From positions 82,797-146,796 of the forward strand of contig LSRX01001343.1 in NCBI GenBank assembly GCA_001939145.1: 64,000 nucleotides of DNA, in the 5' to 3' direction. Under the pieces are notes generated by a model. The model did not search any database. It had not been told where the DNA came from and saw only the letters and a list, made by a program, of their open reading frames with translations. Positions 55,538 to 64,000 of this stretch are shown piece by piece. Position numbers and translations under genes: made by a program. Source of the DNA: Symbiodinium microadriaticum. Lineage: Eukaryota; Sar; Dinophyceae; Suessiales; Symbiodiniaceae. Position 1 is the first letter of the stretch. Each line of letters opens with the position of its first letter.

Positions 55538-57775
55538 TTAATGATCTGAAGTATTTTGTTGCTGATGTTTCAGCAATCGCACGGCTGCTTCGGCCCGGTT
55601 GGGCCAAGGAGTTCCAGGTCCTGTTGCTACAGGTTTTATGTTCTGTCTATTGTAATGTGCCTCCATTTGTGGAGTCATGAAGGCTTGATCTCCAACGACA
55701 ACCTTAGGGTTGATCTGATATTTTTCGAAATAGTCATTCATGACTGACATTGTGGTGTGCTCTTCCTTGTCTTGGACAACCTCAGAGGTCAACAAGTTTG
55801 TTGCTCCATCATAGAGAATGAGAAAAACGAGGCGGTTGTTTTTGCCAGGAATCGGCAACTCTCCGTGGTCTACAAAGGTCAAATCACCGAAAGTGTCTGA
55901 TCTTAAACCAGAGATTTTTGCTCTTGATGGAGCGCGCTTGTGTTCCTGACAAGTGGAGCACTTCTTGACCAGTTGGTCGTAGAGTTCGTAAGTTTCCTTC
56001 GGAATCTGAAGAGCTGTTGTTCTTCTTTTGAACTGGTCTAAGTTCATGTGCCTATGCTTCAAGTGAAGCTTGTAAAGCTCAACCGGATCCTTAAGCTTAT
56101 CGTGTATTCTACGAAGAGCTATTGGAAGAGAAGGAGCTGCCTCAGGAACAGGCTCTTCTTCAACGATTCCTTCACCGGTTGGTGACTCTGGTTTAGGAGC
56201 TGGGTATTCCTTTGACTCAAGTGGTCTTACCTTCGTCCCGTTATCGGCTCCTGGAACCAGAGACCCTTCATCTACCGGTGTCTTTGGAACATACTTGTGT
56301 TCCTTTGTCTTTTTCATCAGTCTTTTAAGACTGGCTGGAGTTTTTACTGTTCCTGACGGAAGCTCAAGTCTATCTTCTGCATGAGGTTCGGGTGATTCCG
56401 AATCTTCAGGAAGCAGACCTTTTGATCCTGAGGATGGTTCTGATGGTCCGGCAGATGTTTCTGCGGGTTTCGGATTTGGAGAAGAGGCAGTTTTGCCCTT
56501 TGTTCTCGCGGTAGACGCTGGAGGTCCTGATGACGTATCAGGTACAGCACGATGACAACCTTTCTTATAGGTATGAGCTCTTTTCTTCCCTTCACAAGCT
56601 GGGCAGCGACCTTCAGGAGCACTTCCTGATCCTAAGGCTGAGTCTGAGACCTGAAACGAAGATCCTGACTTAGCTGGATACTTCCTGGTGGAAGTGAAAC
56701 CTAGAAGGTCCAGTACCAAGTGATTATTGGTACTGACTGGAAGTGGGGTCTTGTACAGACCGAAAGCTGCACAGGTAGCAAGATCTGCTGTTGGACTGCA
56801 CTCGAGAGTCATGTGAAGATTCCTCATCTGTTCAATGGAGAACAGGATAGGAACCTTTCCCTGATCCAGCACCTCAATGGAAAGAGTCACTCGCTCCTTG
56901 ATAAGAGCTGTTTCGCTATCTGCGAAAGAAAACTTCGTGTTCGAAGGTTCAAACGTGAACTCAATCTTGCCAGGAGCATATCGCTCAACTGCTTTGATAA
57001 GCCGGTTCACGGCATATCGGGATCCCATGGCCCTTGTACAACCTGAGTCAAGAATGACATAGGTAGGGCTTTTATCAAGATTGATCCGCTCTGTGAGAGC
57101 AGACAGGACGGTGTGTTGCAAGGGAAACACCGCTGATGCAGTGTCCACACCTGGCCCGTGACCAGAGTTCTGAGTCGAGGGCATGTAACTCTCTGAGGAG
57201 TTGTACACGGCTTCATGGTGCGCGCTCGGATCTGTGCCTCTTCCATGTGATCCTGCCTTGGTTCTTCTCTTCTTTTTCCGTGTTATTTCTTTTTGAGGCT
57301 CGTGCATAATAAGTGTATGATGTATTCTCATCATAAGCGGCATAATTCCAACCTGAGTCAGTATAATAACTGTCCTCATACCATGCATCCCAGCCCGGCG
57401 CGGCGGAACCTTCATAGGCTTGCGGAGACGGATCTCCTTGAGAGGAGGCAGATTTAGCTGCATCCTTACCCTTGCCTTTCGCCTTGGCACCTTTGAAGGA
57501 ACTTCCTTTTTCGCCTTTGTCCTTCCCTTTTCCTTTGCCTTTTCCACCTTTCTCCTTTCCTTTTCCTTTACCGTAATAACTGGGATCGGTTGGTTCATGT
57601 TCTGCCTGGTTGGCTCTCCCTTTTCCGCGGTATGACCTGAAACGGCCACGTCCCTTGCGCTTGCCTCCTTTTGCTCTTCCCGGTGATCCGGGACGCAGTT
57701 TTGGTCTCCTTCCTTTCTTAAATCTCCTTGCGATGAAGGCTTCATTGTCGTCAATCGTCCAAAAGACGGTTTCAT
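55538..57775 (-). pseudogene. Gag end, protease and integrase core, element D
   Basis: Genuine coding starts near 57290 (RRTKAGSHGRG). It contains protease DSGCTRAMG, the post-protease CPACEGKKRAH motif, the integrase CSTC zinc motif, FVDHGE, VVGDQAF and NRAEAAVR. Relative to C it lacks a short stretch after the protease and has a small in-frame insertion before DKSPTYVI. The frame breaks just after RLLKHQ at 55555 through a short indel. Confidence 0.85.
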
Positions 57776-58088
57776 CCTCTGCTGCTAGGAAACCTTCCTC
57801 TAGTGTATCCTCGTCCTGGAGCCAAAAACCATCTGCTCCATCGTATTCTCCTTGGTCAAGGATGAGGAAGTTTCGACCTCCACGTTTTCGGCGCTGGTCT
57901 CTCCGTCCGTGCCTGTCCTTCTTGTGAGAAGTATGCCGAATGTTTGGATCCTGCAGACCAGTTCTGGTCGCTGAGAACTGATCGAACATGGTCTGACGTA
58001 CCACAGGGTACGTGTAGGTCTCAATTCGGTAACCTTGGTTGGTAAGGGCTGATACCAACCGCTCACGCCATCCTTGCAATTTGCACAT
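57213..58088 (-). pseudogene. Gag middle region, element D
   Basis: Matches element C from RERLVSALTNQGYRIE onward; the first eight codons come from flanking DNA. It contains FLILDQGEYDGADGFW and the Lys-Gly tract. One extra base near 57290 relative to C moves coding to the next frame. The 5' part of gag is absent. Confidence 0.8.
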
Positions 58089-58500
58089 GGAATGCTTTGC
58101 TGCAGTTTTGCTGCATGCAGTTCATAGGCTTCTTCCTCCGACGAGTAGGACCCCCTCAGGCTGCAATGCTCAATTGAGTTCCGGGGACGACTTCTTCCTT
58201 TGTTGAGCATCTACTGTACATTCTGCCCAGTCCCGCATGGTTGAAGGAGTAGCCGCTACACGCACGAAAGACACTAAAGCCACTGAACCAAAGATGTCCC
58301 TAGGCTGCATGGACTGCATCACCACTTGGGCTCTCCAATTTCCGAAATTGGTGATCATGTCGAGGCATACTGGCCCATCGCAAACCTGTCCCTCAAGATT
58401 TAAGCCTGCTCTTGTCGTTGCCCAAAGTGAAAGCCCAGAACCTCAAATATCAAGTGTACAGAACCTCAAGCTTGCAGCCCTCAACAACGAAGCTTAAACA
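58067..58500. other. Flank at the truncated end of element D
   Basis: Similarity to element C stops at about 58066. The minus strand beyond it has short frames with coding-like composition (SSEEEAYELHAAKLQQS at about 58140-58090, and a frame at 58170-58358), and the plus strand a frame at 58237-58497. None is recognised. It may be host gene sequence joined to D by deletion. Confidence 0.4.
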
Positions 58501-59026
58501 ACGGCCACGCCTTACGCACATACTAAGTAAGCATCGTATATTCTAGTTTTTGCCTGCACTCACCGGTACTTTAAGTTTGTTGTCACTCTGAGTAGTAAAC
58601 CCTTGCCCATTTGCGTTCTGAAGCCCGTGCATGTCTGTTGAGTCAGGGAATGCTATTCCTCAGCGTTTCCTATGCAGTCAACTGTGTACAAGAAAAGCCT
58701 GGACTCACCAAGCCTAACGACCTGCAAGACCGGGTGGCTGAATACACCAGCCGAGTGTAGAAGCCTGGCTCTTTCATACTTATCGCTGTTCGACAAGGTT
58801 TTCCTCATTATGAGTGTACGGTAATATAGCACAAAACCCTATTCGATTTGTGGAGGCCCTTGTATTGCATCCCAAAACCAAGCCCTGAACCCTTAACCTC
58901 AAACCCTCAAGCCATCGCGTTCTTGTGCTCTGCGAATTTTCTTTATGTGAGGCTGTTGTACAAGAGGCATTCAAGGTCAGAGGCTACAAACTCTGATTAC
59001 GAAGTCCGGCCACTTTGCCCCTACAG
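58501..59026. other. Intergenic, no gene recognised
   Basis: Mixed sequence with a copy of the dispersed ~30-bp motif at 58834-58866 and CCCTAAAC-like words. Confidence 0.5.
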
Positions 59027-59148
59027 CCTTGGGCTTGAAGCACAACCCCCGGTCAGCGAAGTGCCAGGTCATGGAAGATCCTCACAAGCGGCTGCCAGTC
59101 GTCACAGTGCACTCCATCGGCTCCGATCAACTTCCGGATGAGATGCAG
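59027..59148 (+). other. Candidate exon
   Basis: Acceptor TTTGCCCCTACAG ends at 59026. The frame reads KHNPRSAKCQVMEDPHKRLP and on to PDEMQ, with good coding character, then a possible GC donor (CAG then GCACAC) at 59149. No family recognised. Confidence 0.3.
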
Positions 59149-60251
59149 GCACACCCAACACAAAACCCTGAAACTCCAAGCCTTCGACCCCTAAACTCCT
59201 AAGCGCTAAGCCCTAAACTGTGCGAGAGTGAGAGACGAAACCCTAAACTCTTAAGCCTTCAATCCTTAGCTACGTCAGCCCACACCCTCTTCCCTAGTTC
59301 TGGCTTGAAGTCTAGGCCTCATATTCTGCAATGGACAAGTCTGAATAACTTGCAATAGTCAGTTTTCCGTATGTATATATGTATATATACATGTATACAC
59401 TATGACATCCGCTTGAGCCGCTATAACATTCCCCCAAAACCCAGCAATCATTAAGGCTTCCATACTACTATACTAGGGCTTCGTGTTCCAAAGGGGGGGA
59501 GGAAGGGGATTAGGACTGTTGTATCCCAAGTCGGTGCAGGCCTTAAATGCTAAGCCCTTTAGAGGTTAGGGAGTAGGGATATCAGGGTAGTTAGACGTTA
59601 TGGTTTAGGGCTCAGGGTTGTGATTTTCCGAGTTGACCACGATCCCCGCCAACTCGGCTGATATCTCGCTAATTAGGTCTTAGGGTTCCTTTAGTGCACT
59701 GCATGGCAGACCGTAGATCTACAACACAGTTATAGAAAGCCTGTGATGTACATTCAACCTTGAGACGTCTATCTCCCAAAGTTGCACTTGAAACTCGAAG
59801 CCGCTTATGGAATGTTTACAGCAAACCCTATAGAATTTTAAACACTAAACTTCTACATCCCAAGCCCCTTATGAAACCCTTGTCGGGAACTCCACAAAGT
59901 CCTTGTAAATCCCTATGGAACCCAGGAAAGATGCGAGTTCAGGATGCCGAGGTAAGAGCACGTGCACTTTAGGGTTTGGGAGTTTAGTATGTAGTGCTCG
60001 GACATTGGGTCAACCAGCAGCTTGCCAGCATCTACGTTTGGCTTTGGTACTGCTGATGGATCCTTCCCACGCACACTGAAATTATGGAAGAAGCCCTACG
60101 CGCAATCTTCTTAGGTTGGCTCTGGCGTCGCCCCCACCTTTGCAGCCCTGCGCGTGGGGCTACAGCCGCTCAGACTAGCTGGTACATTTGACCGTCCTTG
60201 TTCCTTAGAGCCGACCCAATACAGAACTTTCTTGTTTTGCTTTTCTTGTAG
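59149..60251. other. Intergenic with CCCTAAA words
   Basis: Frequent AACCCTAAAC fragments, a degenerate copy of the dispersed motif at 59436-59470, and TATATA-rich bases near 59370. A GC-rich open stretch at 60109-60180 (VGSGVAPTFAALRVGLQPLR) could be another exon but has no clear limits. Confidence 0.45.
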
Positions 60252-60307
60252 CAACAACATACCCCAGAGAATCCTCGACGGCCTTGAGCTTTTTAACACC
60301 ATAAAAG
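60252..60307 (+). other. Candidate small exon
   Basis: Preceded by a long pyrimidine tract ending CTTTTCTTGTAG. The frame reads NNIPQRILDGLELFNTIK, with a possible GA donor at 60308. Too short to identify. Confidence 0.25.
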
Positions 60308-63300
60308 GATCATCCATGCGCCTTAAACTTCAAAACTGCAGGCTATGCTGAATCCTAAACCCTAAAGCTTTGGAGGGAGAAAACCTTGAAGCCGTGCCTG
60401 CCTTGTGCGAGTGTGCGAGTCGAAAGCTCCAAAGCCAGAATCTCGCCTGTCGGCCTATCAAGGATCCCTGATATAGGCGCTGAAGTAGTTGACGATACTA
60501 TTCCCGAGCGCTCCTAGGTGCACGTGCGCTTATATGAGAACATACCCCACATCCCTATGCTGATTGTCCAGGTCAAAACCTTGCACTTCAGCGAACCCTT
60601 TGGGGAATCCTGACCCTGAGCCCTGTACCCAATCCTAAACCTTCAAACCCTAAACACCTGAACCTCAATCTGGCTTGTCCGAGTGCGAGAGCGTAAACAC
60701 CTAAACCTTTATGCCTTGAGCACCCAAACCACCCTAAACCCTACACCCTAAACCCCAAAGCTAACCTCGCCTGTGGTCATAGTGCCTGCCATGCGAGAGG
60801 GAAAAAACCCCAAACCCAAGCAATTACTGCTCTGAGGCCGAAGACGAAGCCTCGCACTGCCCATGCCCCGATTATGCCAGGGAGCACAAGCTGCTTGACT
60901 TTCTTTGAGGGTTTAGGGTTCCGTGAAGGAGAATTATCAGGGTTTTTTATACAAGAGTTCTGCGAGGGTTTAGGGATTCGGGCTTTCAGGTTTTATCGTT
61001 AAGGGCAACGGTTGAGAGTTTTGTGGTGTTGGTGGGTCGGATTTTCAGGAGTCCTCTGGGAGTTTTTTTCGGAGATGTCGCGGAGGCGCTGGCAAGATTA
61101 GCTTCTTGGTGCTGTGTCGTGAACAGCTTGTTCTGAGGATTACGAGGCCTGCAGTGCTAGTGCTCAGGAGCTCGAAAGCCTTAGAGATACACTTGCGTCA
61201 CATGAGATTTATGTGAACTAAACCCTATGCAGCCTCCCGAGGTCTACTGAAAGATTAGCCTGCTTAGCTTTGAAGGATTTGTGCGTTCCGCGCGAGGGGT
61301 TTCGAAGGTTCAGGGTTTAGGGCGAGAGCAGCCTGCTGCAAAAAGGTTTGCATCTACACTCAATGTTATTCCGTTTAATCACGAATATAGTTTCACTATA
61401 CTACAACTTTATAGAACCTCAAGCATATCTGCCTTTAAGAACCCTATTCTGTTGATTAAGGCCCCTATATTCTAGTTTGGGCTCTACAGCCTGACTGCAA
61501 GCGAGAACCCACAAGACCTGCAGTCCTTAAAAGCTAGTAGGAGTCGTCGTCGTTGGCGCCGTCGTAGTCGTGATCACTAGTAGTAGCGTCTTCGTAGTGG
61601 CAAATAGGAAGACACGGGTATGTCGGCCTTTGCCTCAAGTCGCGGTGAAGGTTTGGAGTGTGGATTTTGGGCTGTATTGGCAGAGCAGGCCGTGCCAACT
61701 GTTGCAAAGAGGAGGTTTTAAGGATGTGGCGCGCGTAAATTCTAGGATGTTGTTGCTGTTCTGTACCTCATAAATTCAGCCGAGAGCGGACGCCTAGTCT
61801 TAAATCCTAAACACAACACTGACTGCGCAAACGGGGTGTGTAGAAGCCTGAATGAGGTTAACAATACCCACAATCAGGATAAGTCATGAATCTCCAATAT
61901 GTAAAGAAATGCTTATCAGCCTTATCAGCTGTCTGAGGTCTCTTCTCAGCGTACTACAAGAGGAAAACAACATCGTCGGTAACATCCTGGCCCTGGCCAG
62001 GCTGGGATTGTTGGCAGGTTCTGCGGCAGTCGCAAGGTGTAACCACTTGTTATATTGCCCATCTCATTACATGCCTCCGGACATGTGATCCTTCGCCAGG
62101 TTCCCAAATCGGCGGGGCCTAGAAGAATCTGCAATCCACAGCAAGGTGACCTTCCGGAGAGATCATGACCAGGAGACCGCCAGAAACCGGAGGCGAACAG
62201 GTTTTGAGGCTTTACAGGGTTTAGGGTTTGAGCTTCATGGAGTCGGGGTTGGTTTAAGGCGTTCCATTCGTACTGGGGCTAGAGTTCACCCTAAAGTCCG
62301 AAAGCCCCTTGCGCAAAATTCTTACAACCGCAAGCTCCAAAGCCTAAACCCGTTAGATCTCAATAGCACAAACCGTCCACGCCCCACCCTAGTAACTCTC
62401 TGACTCCCTGCAACGACTAAACCACGAAGCTCCGGTCTTGTGAAGTTCAAGCTCTCGTACTAGGGAGCTATGAGTGCTCACTTCAGCTATACGTACTGAC
62501 TGTAGGAGCCTTAATAATTGGAATGGGGTTTGGTGGCATATTATACTATCAGGCCTTTCGGATGGGATTCTAGGTTTTAGGACGTGTTAGAATATAGGAT
62601 TCCTAAACCCAAAACCCCAAACCCCTGAGACCCTAAAGCCTGTGTCATAGCAGGTACAACGGCGACAAGTCTGTTTTTGTAGGAGAGTTATTGCAGACCC
62701 AACTCGTTTGAGTAATCAAGGTTTCCATTCGGCCGGCGTGCAGTCAGGAAAGCAGTATGATTTCCCTCCCTTTGCGCCCTTGTGGGGCTTCGCAAACGGG
62801 CTGTGGGGTCTCTCTTGCTGAAGTTTCTGTTCGGGGTGAGTGCTTAGTGCTTGGGGTTTTGGGTTTAGAGAAGAGCGCTTGCATCTCAGAATCTCTGCCC
62901 GAATCGGTGCGCTTAATCTCCGGAGTTTCTCCACGTGGCATCCGTGCCCGCCGATTCGTTGCGGCAAGGGCTCAGCTGTCGGTGTGATGCATGGCCCAGA
63001 GACAGATGCGGCTCCCAGCATGGTTATGGTTTGTTGTTGGCAACACCCTGTGACTAGCGGGTCATCATCTTCGTCATCATAACTATCTCCACTACCATCA
63101 TCTTGACCATCGTCTTCCCTGTGGTTATCTTCACTGGTATCATCATTCCCGTTTTGGACCCGGTGGTCTCCACTATCGCAAACGCTACGTGTGACCTAAG
63201 CCGGCCTCAGAGTTGCACAGCATCACTCCCGCTGCTGGACCTTCTTCCTTTACAGCAATTTGCCTTGGCGGCCAGTTCGTCTCACGTGCACTGCACAGAC

Positions 63301-63970
63301 ACAGGACCAACGCACTTGAGCGGAACAGCAACGGCCTCAGTAGCGACTATCGCCAACGCCCCATAGTTGTCAAGACCCCTACATATTATTGATATCAGGT
63401 ATACTGTACGCTTAGAACCTTGGCTTTTCAGGCGCCTATTGTAATATTGTATGATATACCCCAAGACCCTATATATACATAACGAGGTATGATTATTTGG
63501 CCCTAGGGTGCTCGCAAAGACGGGAACCCAAACGCCGAAGATACTGAGTGGATTTTCAGACAACAGAACGTTCCTGGTATAGACCTGTCGTAGTGCAGTA
63601 TAGTATGGTGTGGTACAGTATAGTATGCCACAGTACAGTAGGATCCTTATGAAAATAAGGTCCCCTGAGAAAGCAGTCTGTCCGATTGTTGAAACGGTTG
63701 CCCTAAATCTGAAACTGGATGGTAGGGTTTGGGGCTTAGGGTCTTTAGAGGTTTAGGGTTTAGCGTGTAGGGGAGAGTAGCTTGAGCCATACAGCACGTT
63801 CGGCCATACTCTGTCCTTCTCGAAGTGTGTTGTCTCGAGGTGCTAACGATCACACTCTTCACGCTTCACCCCGAAAACGCGCACTCTTAGACCCGAAGCC
63901 ACGAGCTGGACATCTTGCCCAATGCGGGAGCGAAAGCCTCTAAGCATAATGTTTTGGGCCTTGGGCATAC
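60308..63970. other. Intergenic, telomere-like words and dispersed motif
   Basis: Many isolated CCCTAAACCC or GGGTTTAGGG words in both orientations. GC-rich open stretches near 61050-61120, 62890-63080 and 63130-63366 have partly coding-like composition in more than one frame, so none is called. AGTATAGTAT-type repeats lie at 63590-63640. Confidence 0.45.
61441..61474 (+). repeat. Dispersed ~30-bp motif
   Basis: ACCCTATTCTGTTGATTAAG followed by GCCCCTATATT. Related copies lie at 7779-7809, 25643-25669, 58834-58866 and 59436-59470 (plus) and 62503-62530 (minus). The core is ATTCTGATnATTAAGGCnCC. It always occurs in non-coding DNA outside the retrotransposons. Confidence 0.6.
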
Positions 63971-64000
63971 CGATCCCCCGATCCCCCGATCCCCCGACCC
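63971..64000 (+). repeat. (GATCCCCC)n tandem repeat, cut by window end
   Basis: Three full 8-bp units and a variant, running to the last base; the array probably continues. Confidence 0.9.

Larger units (their letters stand above)
43545..58066 (-). mobile_element. 5'-truncated giant Ty1/copia-type retrotransposon, element D
   Basis: Same family and gene order as element C, and closely similar throughout by eye, but independently damaged. It keeps the 3' LTR, polypurine tracts, third ORF, RNase H, RT, methyltransferase-like domain, integrase, protease and part of gag. Similarity to C ends abruptly at about 58066 inside gag, so the gag N-terminus, primer site and 5' LTR are missing. It has a different set of stops and indels from C. 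Confidence 0.93.

Noticed and set aside
58501-64000. tRNA genes or CRISPR-like arrays
   Set aside because: No cloverleaf with a GGTTCGA-type box and no regularly spaced repeats were seen by eye; a tRNAscan run would be decisive.

Overview
The window looks like nuclear DNA of a dinoflagellate, probably a Symbiodiniaceae-type genome. The grounds are large Ty1/copia elements whose Gag proteins carry long Lys-Gly runs, scattered TTTAGGG telomere-type repeats in non-coding DNA, and sequences matching the 3' end of the dinoflagellate spliced leader (SL) inside the LTRs. No bacterial operon, rRNA, tRNA or CRISPR array was recognised. The assignment rests on these features only; no database was searched.

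Four Ty1/copia-type retrotransposons cover about three quarters of the window. Element A (1-6616, minus) has a putative 5' LTR, a primer binding site, gag-protease, integrase-RT and RNase H; its 3' LTR would lie before base 1. Element B (12910-23146, plus) is complete: two 149-bp LTRs differing at 2 positions, a 5-bp TAGTA target duplication, a polypurine tract, and a polyprotein ending in an extra domain with a full 2-oxoglutarate/Fe(II) oxygenase signature. Element C (27130-42867, minus) is a 15.7-kb copia element with LTRs at both ends. Element D (43545-58066, minus) is a related copy that has kept its 3' LTR but lost the 5' end of gag and the 5' LTR.

In C and D a very large third ORF lies between RNase H and the 3' LTR, where an env gene would sit. 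It encodes a region resembling the RNA 2'-phosphotransferase Tpt1/KptA, a Cys-rich zinc finger, a region resembling endonuclease/exonuclease/phosphatase (EEP) enzymes, and one hydrophobic segment. Elements B and C/D also carry a degenerate methyltransferase-like domain between integrase and RT; A does not. Just upstream of the third ORF in C and D is a second copy of the polypurine tract and a good 3' splice-acceptor sequence, a plausible way to make a separate mRNA.

The decamer TTGGCTCAAG, the 3' end of the dinoflagellate SL, occurs in sense orientation about 80-110 nt into the LTR of all three families (A, B and C/D). This suggests that the RNAs are SL trans-spliced and that the leader end has become part of LTR structure.

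The remaining DNA (6.6-12.9, 23.2-27.1, 42.9-43.5 and 58.1-64.0 kb) is low-complexity or degenerate: TTAGTA-like AT-rich tracts, purine tracts, GTA repeats next to G-runs, foldback repeats, telomere-like repeats, a dispersed ~30-bp motif, and a few short exon-like open stretches that may be remnants of host genes. All four elements carry frameshifts or stops; some may be assembly errors.
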